Part shown: positions 8,659 through 18,545 of the stretch, piece after piece
How positions within the stretch are numbered: the first letter of the stretch is position 1
Layout of the letters: each line of letters starts with the position of its first letter
Assembly (NCBI GenBank): GCA_964354375.1
Contig: CAYGZQ010000006.1
Span: forward strand, 25,055-89,054
Direction of reading: 5' to 3'
Length of the DNA stretch: 64,000 nt
Origin: CAYGZQ01 sp964354375 [NCBI: uncultured Planctomycetota bacterium]
Lineage (GTDB): Bacteria > JAJVIF01 > JAPKYR01
The notes under the pieces: generated by a model
What the model saw: only the letters and a program-made list of their open reading frames with translations
Databases searched by the model: none
What the model was told of the DNA's origin: nothing
Translations under genes and position numbers: made by a program

Positions 8659-9861
8659 ATGGCATTCATAATTATACTGCTGATAATTATTATGATCATT
8701 GTCTGGGCCGTTTCGAGAAATCCGCTTCCTCAAGACAGGCAATCACCAAGCATCAGTGAGAATCCTCCACTAATTACTGAAGTAAAATGGAAATCTCACT
8801 CGCCACCATCTGTATTTGATACTGGCCCCATTGTTCAAACAACCGAAAACGCTTGGATATTGAATCCGAAGAGTTCATTCCCCCTAAATATCCATGGCGT
8901 TGATCAGAGCACTGCGATTGAATTGAAACATCTTCTTGATGCAGAGTATCCTGTAAGTAGCCCTGCAAACGCCGAGAGTATTATTCAAAAACTAATTACA
9001 ACCAATCTAAGGTGCAAGGAAATCGATGAATATATAGCCCAATATAAACCGATCTATATTGCAGAACTTGAAAGATTGAAACGCAGTTCGCCTGAATGGG
9101 AAACTGCGTCAGAGAAAGACAAGAAAGACATGCTTGTAGAATTCCGAGAGAAGGCATTATCGATTCTTGAAGTTTTTCCATATTGTGGTTCTGAAATCCT
9201 ATTTGAATGTGAACCAAGTGATTTATCTTTTGACGATGCATTATTTGCGCGATATGGCTATGCGAACATGGTGTTGTATCTTCGCTTCGCTAATTATCTA
9301 GATAGAGTCTGCACAATTCCTGCCGAACACTACTCCAGAAAAGGATTCGAAAACCTTGTCCAATTAGGATTAGCAAAAAGAGGAGCAGATATTTCCATCG
9401 CCTTAATCCTTCAAAATATGACATTGAAGGAAATGAATGAAATGATTAGTGATCTTACAGAGAAGCCTTTTACGAGAAAAGCCAAAGCCATTGAGTTTAT
9501 GAATACGCTCCCTGATTTGAAGGAAAGGGTTGGACAACGGGTCTCCTATAGAGAAATGTTTCAACTCAGACCATTGCCCGACGAATATTCAGGACTGGAA
9601 CTAGCGAAGCTTTCTGACTCAATCCGATATTCAAGTACAATAGCTGAATTGATGGCTCATACGTACATTATGGGTGGGTGCGCGCTGCAACACGCATCCG
9701 ATGAGGAATTCGCAGTTGGTTGGGAGATTTTGCCAGCTAACGATGATAGGACCTGTCCAATGTGTAAACGAGCTTCATTAAAGACGTATCCAAAAGGGAA
9801 ATGCCCAAGTGTACCTATTCACGTAGGTTGTAGATGCACAGTTATGCCAATACTAGAATAG
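8659..9861 (+). CDS. Membrane-anchored protein with phage-head-like C-terminal Cys motif
   Basis: This 400-residue, AT-rich gene encodes an N-terminal membrane helix (residues 2-19, almost all I/L/M/V) followed by a long hydrophilic, mainly helical region without a recognised domain. The last 45 residues read D-D-R-T-C-P-M-C near 362-368 and later HVGCRC. This resembles the DxxTCxxC...HPxCRC tail of Mu-F-type phage head morphogenesis proteins, and the four cysteines and a histidine could bind metal. CGGAG lies upstream of the ATG. A membrane-anchored use of this tail is unusual. Function unknown. Confidence 0.55.
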   Translation: MAFIIILLIIIMIIVWAVSRNPLPQDRQSPSISENPPLITEVKWKSHSPPSVFDTGPIVQTTENAWILNPKSSFPLNIHGVDQSTAIELKHLLDAEYPVSSPANAESIIQKLITTNLRCKEIDEYIAQYKPIYIAELERLKRSSPEWETASEKDKKDMLVEFREKALSILEVFPYCGSEILFECEPSDLSFDDALFARYGYANMVLYLRFANYLDRVCTIPAEHYSRKGFENLVQLGLAKRGADISIALILQNMTLKEMNEMISDLTEKPFTRKAKAIEFMNTLPDLKERVGQRVSYREMFQLRPLPDEYSGLELAKLSDSIRYSSTIAELMAHTYIMGGCALQHASDEEFAVGWEILPANDDRTCPMCKRASLKTYPKGKCPSVPIHVGCRCTVMPILE

Positions 9862-9890
9862 GATATGTCATGGTTGCTTAGAATTAAGCC

Positions 9891-9939
9891 GGGCGCCGGC
9901 CACGCCCTAAGCGAGTCTTCGAGCGTGCCTGTGCCCGTG
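9891..9939. repeat. R1-like palindromic repeat (diverged)
   Basis: GGGCGCCGGCCACGCCC, an AAGCGAGTCTTCGAGCG loop and TGCCTGTGCCCG. It is a member of the R1 hairpin family downstream of the membrane protein gene. Confidence 0.5.
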
Positions 9940-9949
9940 AATTGATACC

Positions 9950-9980
9950 CCTCCCTCAATCCCTCCCCAAGGGGAGGGAG
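9950..9980. repeat. Short G/C hairpin, possible terminator
   Basis: TCCCTCCCC-AA-GGGGAGGGA (9960-9979) is a perfect hairpin with a two-base loop, preceded by a related CCTCCCTCAAT. It lies 28 bp beyond the stop of the minus-strand enhancer-binding protein gene and could act as its terminator, though no T-run follows. Confidence 0.4.
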
Positions 9981-10007
9981 GTCGAGTTTCTCGCACCGCC
10001 ACCCCCT

Positions 10008-11798
<1,791 letters not shown>

Positions 11799-11839
11799 AT
11801 AATCCTCCGTACTATCCCAGCCATTCTACCACACTAATT

Positions 11840-11900
11840 CGCAAAATGCAACAGACATCTTTCGCATTTTGCGATTCGCCCGGCCCTTTTCGCATTTTGC
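11840..11900. promoter_or_regulatory. Three GCATTTTGC operator-like repeats
   Basis: GCAAAATGC at 11841-11849 (inverted) and GCATTTTGC at 11864-11872 and 11892-11900 (direct, both preceded by TTC). They lie between the divergent activator gene and the lipoprotein gene at 12058. Three identical 9-mers within 60 bp suggest a binding site, perhaps for the activator's own HTH. A possible -10 (TAGAAT, 11924-11929) for the rightward gene follows. Confidence 0.5.
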
Positions 11901-12057
11901 AAACCATCCTTGAATGCATCTACTAGAATACTAATTTTCACCAATCGCTCTGTTTGTCGGGTCTACAGGACGCAACACAGGATTCTTCAACCGATTTTTG
12001 TCCGACGGCACGTTCGGTGACCATAAGACCATCGCAAATCAAAACGAGGTGAAAAAA

Positions 12058-14445
12058 ATGACTAACAACACACTACGACTCTTCTTCCTGCCGGCGGCAC
12101 TGGTTCTGGTGTTGACCACAGCGACCGCCTGCGGAAGCAGCTCCCCGATGGAGCCTCAGGCCAATCAGCCTGCGAATCTATCAGTATCAGCAGTATCAGC
12201 AGTATCTGCCGTCGAGACTGACGGCAACCATTCTATTCTGGGCGTCTGGGACTTCGTGATCGAGCCCGGCGTGGGGATCGTGGACGCGGTCCCGTCCCGC
12301 ACGCTCGAAGCTCACTACAACATCACCCAGATCGCCCTGAGCGCAAAGAGCTGTCCCGGCTGCCTGAGTTTCCAGTTCGGCAACATCGGTAACGGCGGGC
12401 AGCAGAATGTTATCGTGACACTGAGCAACAAGTATGTCGGAAAGATTCCGGGGTACGACCTCAAGGGGATCATTCTGGCGGACAGGACCGTTGATCCCAC
12501 TCCGCCGTACAAGTCGCCTTGGCATCTTCTGAATACCGACGACAACACCAACCTGGGCACAATGCCGATCAGCGGGTCCACGAGGAATCCGTTCAAGGCT
12601 TTCTGCCCGAACGATCCACAGCGGAAGCTCGCTGTGGGACAGACATCGACCCTGACATTCAAGCTCATGTTTCCGCCGGCACCGGTGGACTGGAGCAAGA
12701 TAACGGTGGGCTGGGCGCTGGACGCATGCGAGTCCAACTGCCCCGAGCCGTACGCGATCGAGAACCAGGCAATCGCGGGGGGAATAATCCCGGTGCTTGG
12801 CGAGACGGCGCAGGTATCATTGAATGCCCGCGACCATCAGGGCAACACGGGGTCGGTGAGCATCAACGCGTCCAGTATCGGCGGCGGGAACGTGGCGTTG
12901 ACAAATGGGAACGGCGACGCGTGGTCCGGCAAGCTTGCCGCGGGCGACAACACCGCTCCCGGCAAGTACAAACTGGAGATTACCGCGACGGACTCGATCG
13001 AGAAGCAGGTGAAGATTTTCGACGATCTCACTGCGACTGTCGGGATCAGCAACGCTCAATCGACCATCTACACCAAGCTGGCGGGCATTGTCGAGGACTG
13101 GGACGCCGATCTCTTTGACTGCTTTCTCGATGAACTTGCGGACGCGCTTGACACTGATTCCGCAACGATCAAGGACCCGATCGAGGACTATATGAACGAC
13201 CTGATTTCCCTGATGAACGGCAGCGACAGTGGCGATACGCTCAAGTGGAAGGCCCTGAAGCTGACGAAGGATCTGGTGAAGGACCTTGGCGACCTGGGGA
13301 TCGACACGACGATGAGCGACCTGGTCGACGCGATGAGAGATGCTCTGGACGCTTGTCTGAACGGGCACCAGGGTTGGGGCAAGACGAAGCACAACATAAA
13401 CGCCGGGTCGTGCACGCTCGACGTCGGCGTGATCGGCGGCGGGGCTTTGCAGGGGCACGTTCTGTACACCGGCAACAGCCCGAACTGCAACCAGGTGTGG
13501 AAGTACACGCCCGACTACGCCAACTCGGCGCTCTACAAGAGCCTCGTCAATCTCGACCCGGCGAATCTGGGATTCCAGCCGTACCCGGTTGTCAGGATCG
13601 ATGCGACCGACGACGGCGCATTCTCGTGGACGAACTCGAACTATGATTACTACCAGGCTTCACAGTACAACAACATTCCGATCCGGATCTCGAGCATCTG
13701 GTGCACGGACGATAACGTACCGTCGTTCCATAACGTTCCGATCGACGACAGCCGGATTTTCCCGGTGCCGCCTCCGCCACCGATGAGCCAGTTCACGCCG
13801 GCGGATGTGTGCGACGATTTCGATAAGCTGCAGTACGCGCTGGTTGTGGATCCGACGATGATCTTTCCGCCCCATGTATGGGGAATCAAGGGTGCGCCAC
13901 AGGGCAAGGACTACACGAAATCGGATGATCGCTACGGCGCGTTTTTTGGCCAGGGGAATATCGGACCCGGCGACGGTCAGATCGAGGCCGGTGTCGGCGA
14001 CATAGCGGGCATCGATGTCTGGAACAAGACCGCAAGCAAAGTGTGGCTGTATGTGGCAGAGAACGGCGGGCAATGGGCGGTCGAAGTGTTCGAGATCAAC
14101 GATGTCGGTGGAGGTCTTGGACTGGACACGCTTACACCCGTCTACACGATCCACTTCAACACCAGGCCTCTCGATCTCGAGCTGGTCCCTGTCAACTCCG
14201 AGTACGAGCTGAACCCGACGGTTCCGACGATCGCGGTGCTGCTCAGGTCGAACGACGGGACCGGATACGTCAGTCTGCTTCGTGCCGACAACGGTACTCT
14301 TATTGAGACCATCGGCACCGCGCAGATCGGATGCTTCCAGGTCCAGCCGTCATATCTCGACGTCAACGACGGCAACGGTGACATTCACGTGACAGAGCCC
14401 GGACCCGCGGTGACGATATTCAACCTGACCAACATACCGGGATAG
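12058..14445 (+). CDS. Secreted lipoprotein, distant member of the NADGYTRWWN family
   Basis: This 795-residue protein has a lipoprotein signal with lipobox TATAC (Cys 25) and a short VSAVSAVSAV linker. Residues about 60-260 resemble the shared N-terminal module in weakened form: LGVWDF, VPSRTLEAHYN, CPGCLSF, PGYDLKGI, WALDACESNCPEPY. An Ig-like segment follows (about 265-340). The remaining half is unrecognised, with beta-rich composition. CGAGGTG precedes the ATG at 12058, which also places the signal peptide at the N-terminus. A terminator follows. The envelope location is firm; the role is unknown. Confidence 0.8.
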   Translation: MTNNTLRLFFLPAALVLVLTTATACGSSSPMEPQANQPANLSVSAVSAVSAVETDGNHSILGVWDFVIEPGVGIVDAVPSRTLEAHYNITQIALSAKSCPGCLSFQFGNIGNGGQQNVIVTLSNKYVGKIPGYDLKGIILADRTVDPTPPYKSPWHLLNTDDNTNLGTMPISGSTRNPFKAFCPNDPQRKLAVGQTSTLTFKLMFPPAPVDWSKITVGWALDACESNCPEPYAIENQAIAGGIIPVLGETAQVSLNARDHQGNTGSVSINASSIGGGNVALTNGNGDAWSGKLAAGDNTAPGKYKLEITATDSIEKQVKIFDDLTATVGISNAQSTIYTKLAGIVEDWDADLFDCFLDELADALDTDSATIKDPIEDYMNDLISLMNGSDSGDTLKWKALKLTKDLVKDLGDLGIDTTMSDLVDAMRDALDACLNGHQGWGKTKHNINAGSCTLDVGVIGGGALQGHVLYTGNSPNCNQVWKYTPDYANSALYKSLVNLDPANLGFQPYPVVRIDATDDGAFSWTNSNYDYYQASQYNNIPIRISSIWCTDDNVPSFHNVPIDDSRIFPVPPPPPMSQFTPADVCDDFDKLQYALVVDPTMIFPPHVWGIKGAPQGKDYTKSDDRYGAFFGQGNIGPGDGQIEAGVGDIAGIDVWNKTASKVWLYVAENGGQWAVEVFEINDVGGGLGLDTLTPVYTIHFNTRPLDLELVPVNSEYELNPTVPTIAVLLRSNDGTGYVSLLRADNGTLIETIGTAQIGCFQVQPSYLDVNDGNGDIHVTEPGPAVTIFNLTNIPG

Positions 14446-14524
14446 ACAATGTGGCTTTGATGCAACTACCGGCTGCTGCTTGAATATCTCGAACTCTCGT
14501 AAGGCGAACCCCCAATTGTCCCAC

Positions 14525-14550
14525 GGCCCCCGACCTCCCCGGGGGCCTTT
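14525..14550 (+). terminator. Rho-independent terminator of the 12058 gene
   Basis: GGCCCCCG (14525-14532) pairs with CGGGGGCC (14540-14547) across a seven-base loop, followed by TTT. It lies 80 bp after the stop codon. Confidence 0.65.
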
Positions 14551-14567
14551 CGCATTTGTCGTCTGTT

Positions 14568-14589
14568 GGGGCACGGCATGCCGTGGGCC
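14568..14589. repeat. Short palindrome (R3 family)
   Basis: GGGGCACGGCATGCCGTG palindrome, slightly broken on the right arm. The same motif occurs complete at 18233-18254, again at 58036-58054, and as the leading part of the R4 copies at 16515 and 22214. Confidence 0.65.
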
Positions 14590-14592
14590 TAT

Positions 14593-15262
14593 AGCTTATG
14601 CAGGTCGAGAGGTCGCGGGGACTGGCACCGATTTCGCTCCAGCGTATCACTGCATCCTGCGCCACCCGCGGCCGGGGCGAAATCGGGGCCTGTCACCGCT
14701 CATATATATACGAATCAATAGGGGGACAGGCACCCAGCTTTGCCCCCTGAGCCGTGCCGAGGACGTGTCGATTGTTGCGGGGCAAAGCTGTGTGCCAGTC
14801 CCCGTGTTCTGTTCGGGTGCCCTCCACAAGCGGAGTCTTCGGAGCTTGTGGAGGTCTCATAACGAAGAAGAGACTGTTAAACACCTCCACAAACTCGCGG
14901 ACTCGTTTGTGGAGGGCACCGGCCGTGCTCAGACAGCTTATGCAGGTCGAGAGGTCGCGGGGACTAGCACCGATTTCGCTCCAGCGTATCACTGCATCCT
15001 GCGCCACCCGCGGCCGGGGCGAAATCGGGGCCTGTCACCGCTCATATATATACGAATCAATAGGGGGACAGGCACCCAGCTTTGCCCCCTGAGCCGTGCC
15101 GAGGACGTGTCGATTGTTGCGGGGCAAAGCTGTGTGCCAGTCCCCGTGTTCTGTTCGGGTGCCCTCCACAAGCGGAGTCTTCGGAGCTTGTGGAGGTCTC
15201 ATAACGAAGAAGAGACTGTTAAACACCTCCACAGACTCGCGGACTCGTTTGTGGAGGGCACC
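14593..15262. repeat. Tandem 328-bp composite repeat (R2 plus R1), two copies
   Basis: 14593-14920 and 14935-15262 are nearly identical (two differences seen: G/A in GGACTRGCACC and A/G in CCACARACTC), offset by 342 bp. Each copy starts with R2 (about 223 bp), which has two imperfect hairpins, one around CACCGATTTCGC and GCGAAATCGG and one around GGCACCCAGCTTTGCCCC and GGGGCAAAGCTG. R1 (105 bp, 14816-14920 and 15158-15262) follows. R1 is bounded by GGTGCC and GGCACC and contains two CCTCCACAA-type hairpins. No gene lies in 14446-15267; open frames here come from the repeats. A further copy is split around the WG-repeat gene at 56750. Confidence 0.9.
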
Positions 15263-15267
15263 GCACA

Positions 15268-16341
15268 TCAGGCGGGACCCCACACAAACCTGCCTGCCTT
15301 GTCGATATAGCCCGATTTGCCTCCGACCGTCACCTCGGCGAGGCCCCCGGAGAAACTCGTCGCCCGATCGAACTGCGGGTCTATGACAAATTCGCCTGTA
15401 TTGTCGATATAGCCATACTTGCCTGTCTCATAGTCCCCGATTCTAACGGCGGCAAGACCCTCGGAGAAGATCCCCGGCGAATCGAATTGCGGGTTTATGA
15501 CAAGCCTGCCTGTTCTATCGATATAGCCCCACTTGCCTGGCGCTGAGTCGCCGATCCTCGCGCATGCAAGGCCCTCGGAGAAATCGTGGGCGAAATCGAA
15601 TTGCGGGTTTATGACAAGGGTGCCTGTCTTGTCGATATAGCCCCATTTCCCTTCACCGATAAACCCCTCGCCGCCGATCCTCACGGCCGCGAGACCCTCG
15701 GAGAAGTTGCATGCCCAATCGAATTGCACGTTTACGACAGACTTGCCTGTTTTATCGATATAGCCCCACTTACCCGTCTCCTCGTCCCCGATCCTGACGC
15801 GCGCGAGACCCTCGCAGAAGTCCCGGGCGTCATCGAATTCCGGGTTTATGACAATCGCACCCGTCTTATCGATATAGCCCCACTTGTTTATGCCACAGTC
15901 CCGGATCATAACGGCCGCAAGACCCCCGGAGAAGTCGGTGGCCCAATCGAATTGCGGGTCTATGACAAAGCTCCCTGTGTTGTCGATATAGCCCCACTTG
16001 CCTGTCTCCGAGTCCCCGATTCTCACGCACGCAAGGGCATCAGAGAAGCTCCAGGCCGAGTCGAACATCGGGTTTATGACAAACTTGCCTGCCCTGTCGA
16101 TATAACCGGACTGACCGCTGATCCTCACGCACGCGAGACCCTCCGAGAAGCCCCGCGTGAAATCGAATTGCGGGTCTATGACAAGGTCGCCTGTGTTGTC
16201 AATATAGCCCCATTTGCCATCCAGGTAGACCGGAAACAATACTTGGTTCTGCTGCAAGTGCGAGGTGCTCTTGCCGGACGGGCAAGCAAGCAGCAACAGA
16301 ATGACCAGCATCAATGCCGCTGCAGAAAGCCTCATTCTCAT
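15268..16341 (-). CDS. WG-repeat lipoprotein
   Basis: This 357-residue lipoprotein has a signal peptide ending in LLLLAC. It is built of about ten WG repeats of 30-40 residues with the pattern KWGYIDNTG, FVIDPQFD, FSEGLAxVRIG, a repeat family thought to form beta-rich surfaces. The start at 16341 is preceded by GAGGAGG at nine bases. It is a close paralog of the gene at 56750, and both end in GRFVWGPA. The two share upstream sequence with an extended -10 and R1-type repeat immediately downstream, so gene and flanks seem to have duplicated together. It is probably anchored in the envelope; its binding partner is unknown. Confidence 0.85.
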   Translation of the reverse strand: MRMRLSAAALMLVILLLLACPSGKSTSHLQQNQVLFPVYLDGKWGYIDNTGDLVIDPQFDFTRGFSEGLACVRISGQSGYIDRAGKFVINPMFDSAWSFSDALACVRIGDSETGKWGYIDNTGSFVIDPQFDWATDFSGGLAAVMIRDCGINKWGYIDKTGAIVINPEFDDARDFCEGLARVRIGDEETGKWGYIDKTGKSVVNVQFDWACNFSEGLAAVRIGGEGFIGEGKWGYIDKTGTLVINPQFDFAHDFSEGLACARIGDSAPGKWGYIDRTGRLVINPQFDSPGIFSEGLAAVRIGDYETGKYGYIDNTGEFVIDPQFDRATSFSGGLAEVTVGGKSGYIDKAGRFVWGPA

Positions 16342-16403
16342 TCGTTCTTTCCTCCTCGTGCCGCCGGCCCTGGGCAGGACCCGTAAGCCTTTCATTGTTA
16401 CAT

Positions 16404-16412
16404 ATCATAGCA
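16404..16412 (-). promoter_or_regulatory. Extended -10 promoter of the WG-repeat gene
   Basis: On the minus strand, TGCTATGAT (TG-n-TATGAT) lies 63 bp before the ATG. The same element with the surrounding GATGCATGC is conserved upstream of the paralog (57992-58000). No clear -35 is visible, as is common with extended -10 promoters. Confidence 0.5.
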
Positions 16413-16436
16413 TGCATCGGCTGTCCGTGCACAGCC

Positions 16437-16679
16437 GGTGCCCTTCACAAACGAGTCCGCGTCCGCCGCGGCGGATTGTGGAGGGCACCGGCAGAATCGC
16501 GATGACCTGGTACAGGGGCACGGCATGCGAAAGAGCCGATAGCTGACGCCGTCAGGTACACCCTTGCTTACGCGCGGGTCCCTGACTCGGGGCCCCAAGG
16601 GAGGACAGCATGGGCAAAGCCCGATGGCTGACGCCGTCGGGTACACCCTTGCTTACGCGCGGGTTTCGGACCCGGGGCC
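16437..16679. repeat. Half R1 element and two tandem R4 copies
   Basis: 16437-16489 is a shortened R1 element (GGTGCCCTTCACAAACGAG to TTGTGGAGGGCACC). 16515-16594 and 16605-16679 are two R4-type copies in inverse orientation to those at 6946-7500, sharing GGCTGACGCCGTCGGGTAC and ending GACCCGGGGCC-like. The gene-free stretch 16342-16765 contains these repeats, the WG-gene promoter and the promoter of the next gene. Confidence 0.75.
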
Positions 16680-16702
16680 GGCGGAAAATCCGGCATGGCC
16701 CC

Positions 16703-16731
16703 TTGCGTGTTTAACCCCGGTGAAGTAAAAT
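16703..16731 (+). promoter_or_regulatory. Sigma-70 promoter of the heme lipoprotein gene
   Basis: TTGCGT (16703-16708), 17-bp spacer, TAAAAT (16726-16731); the ATG follows 34 bp later, with GGAGG at 16756-16760. Confidence 0.6.
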
Positions 16732-16765
16732 AGTTGCCGGTGGTTAAATAACATTGGAGGCCAAC

Positions 16766-18154
16766 ATGAGTGCGAAACTCGTCCTGCTTCTGCTTCCCAT
16801 CGCGATTCTCGCAAACCTCGTGTTCGGTTGTTCGCGTGGGAATGATGCGGTGACACCCCCGATCGCAGGTCTGCCTGCGGGAAACATGGACTCTGCGCAA
16901 GCGAGTATGAGTCCCGGGCACAACCTTCTGTCGTACCAGCTGGTGTACGTCGATCCGTCGACCATGCAGTACCAAGTGGTCCCGGTCCGCGGGATCGAGA
17001 CCCACTACAATGTGCTCTCATGGCTCGAGCAGAAGCCATGCACGGACTGCTTCAGCCTCACAAGTCTCGGACCGAGCGGCAAAGGGACGCTGCTCGCCGG
17101 GATACAGGTCAGGCATCCGTTCACCAACCCGAACCTGACGGGCTTCGATGTCCGGGCGATCGCCATGTTCAACGGCAGCAAGACCTTCCCGGTCAGCGGG
17201 CTTTCGACGTCGGATCGGAACCTTGGGGATCCTGCGCTGGTGAACGCGGACGGATACACGACGCTGTACAATCCGTCCACCGTCGGCTCGGGCCCGAACG
17301 GTCTGCAGGGCTACCTGCAGGGTAAACTGGCGGCCAAGTCCGCGCCGTCCGCGAAGCTGAACGGGTACAAGAGGCTCATTTCGACGGGCGCGACCAACAC
17401 GCGGAACGCGCTATTTGCGGGCGACACGGTCGGAACATCATTCGAGATCGACAAACCATCCGGGCCTTTCATGTTCGGCTATGCGGTCGATGCGTCCTGG
17501 GCGCCGCCGCTGGTCAAGCCGGTGAGCGATCCGTTGAACGATTTCGGACCGGAGGCCAACTGTCCCGAGCCGTGGAAGATGGTTGTCACGGAGCAGAAGA
17601 CCGGGGACGGTTTGACGGACCAGGGCGGACAGACGTCTTTCCAGATCGACGTATACGATTGGCAAGGCAAGGCGAGCCATGGCCTGCCGGTAATCGAGGC
17701 GCCGGAGCTGTTCAGCGGGATTGTTGCGGCATCGTGGACCGGGGATTTCGCCGGCTACTCGAGATACCAGGCCACGATCAACAATCAGAAACTCGCCGGC
17801 GAAGGCACCTATCTTGTGCTTGTGAAGGTCGAGGACTTCGACAACTCAGGGTCGCCGTCCTGGCTCAATCTCACGGCTTACCAGATCATCAAGGTGAGCG
17901 TTACCGCGTCGGTTACGTGGACGAACACGATCAAGGACATACTGAATGCGAACTGCGGGTCGTGCCATGTGCAGGGCACGTCCGGCGGCGTGAGTTTCAA
18001 GACGTACCAGACGACTATGCAGGTGGTTGTGGCGGAGCAGCCGATGCAGAGCCTGATCTACACGACGATCTACCAGGGCGACCATTTCGGTCACCTGTCG
18101 GCGAGCGAGCTCGACACGTTGTTCAACTGGATCACAGACGGCGCGCCTGAATAA
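16766..18154 (+). CDS. Lipoprotein with shared N-terminal module and C-terminal c-type heme motif
   Basis: This 462-residue protein has lipobox LVFGC (Cys about 22). Residues about 45-370 carry the shared module: VVPVRG, PCTDCF, RHPF, LTGFDVRAI, VNADGYTTLYNP, GYAVDASW, GPEANCPEPW. Residues about 385-462 resemble a cytochrome c domain, with ILNANCGSCHVQG (CxxCH at about 396-400) and a C-terminal LDTLFNWITDGAPE typical of such domains. It is closest in this window to the protease-bearing lipoprotein at 58302, which shares the module but not the C-terminus. The single heme suggests electron transfer at the outer surface; the partner is unknown. GGAGG lies five bases before the ATG. Confidence 0.85.
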   Translation: MSAKLVLLLLPIAILANLVFGCSRGNDAVTPPIAGLPAGNMDSAQASMSPGHNLLSYQLVYVDPSTMQYQVVPVRGIETHYNVLSWLEQKPCTDCFSLTSLGPSGKGTLLAGIQVRHPFTNPNLTGFDVRAIAMFNGSKTFPVSGLSTSDRNLGDPALVNADGYTTLYNPSTVGSGPNGLQGYLQGKLAAKSAPSAKLNGYKRLISTGATNTRNALFAGDTVGTSFEIDKPSGPFMFGYAVDASWAPPLVKPVSDPLNDFGPEANCPEPWKMVVTEQKTGDGLTDQGGQTSFQIDVYDWQGKASHGLPVIEAPELFSGIVAASWTGDFAGYSRYQATINNQKLAGEGTYLVLVKVEDFDNSGSPSWLNLTAYQIIKVSVTASVTWTNTIKDILNANCGSCHVQGTSGGVSFKTYQTTMQVVVAEQPMQSLIYTTIYQGDHFGHLSASELDTLFNWITDGAPE

Positions 18155-18190
18155 TGACTCGCGCGCATTTGTCAGTACAGCTTCACAAAC

Positions 18191-18225
18191 CGACCCGGCC
18201 TCACGTGGGGCCGGGTCGCGTCTTT
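18191..18225 (+). terminator. Terminator of the heme lipoprotein gene
   Basis: CGACCCGGCC (18191-18200) pairs with GGCCGGGTCG (18209-18218), followed by CGTCTTT. Confidence 0.75.
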
Positions 18226-18232
18226 GGCAGCA

Positions 18233-18254
18233 GGGGCACGGCATGCCGTGCCCC
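18233..18254. repeat. Perfect 22-bp palindrome (R3 family)
   Basis: GGGGCACGGCA and its exact reverse complement TGCCGTGCCCC are joined without a spacer. It is an intergenic repeat also found at 14568, 58036 and, in part, 16515, 22214 and 56615. Confidence 0.8.
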
Positions 18255-18451
18255 TACGTGATGCCGCATGAATGGCAGGCTGGAAAGCCTGCCCCACATG
18301 CCCCCCCTATAATCCCCCCCGGAGGACCGGGTGGGATGGTAAGTTTGAAACATGCATGAATACGGGATTCACAAGGGACCCTCCCCCCTGCGAAGCGGGG
18401 AGGATTGAGCGTGAACCCCGGCTTCTTGAACAGTCCTCTACGCGCGGGGTC

Positions 18452-18479
18452 CTGACCACGATGGAAAAAATGCTATAAT
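18452..18479 (+). promoter_or_regulatory. Promoter of the 18546 lipoprotein gene
   Basis: CTGACC (18452-18457), 16-bp spacer and TATAAT (18474-18479) with TG one base upstream (extended -10, TGCTATAAT). Confidence 0.55.
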
Positions 18480-18545
18480 ATCATATCATCAAACACGGGT
18501 GTTCCCATGTTGAATTCCGATCCAGGTACCCCGGGAGTGTCTGCC

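Larger units (their letters stand above)
18155..18545. other. Intergenic region with terminator, palindrome and promoter
   Basis: This 391-bp gap holds the terminator at 18191-18225, a perfect R3 palindrome at 18233-18254, a C-rich stretch of R5 type near 18300-18330, and the promoter at 18452-18479. No coding sequence is supported. Confidence 0.7.

Noticed and set aside
14610-14660. Sigma-54 promoter (TGGCAC) inside R2
   Set aside because: TGGCAC occurs, but the -12 element at the right spacing reads TCGCT, not TTGCW, and the site lies in a palindromic repeat with no gene start downstream.
14480-15310. A 276-codon open frame across the tandem repeat
   Set aside because: The protein is two copies of the translated R2/R1 repeat, full of hairpin sequence, with no ribosome site. 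It is a by-product of the repeats.
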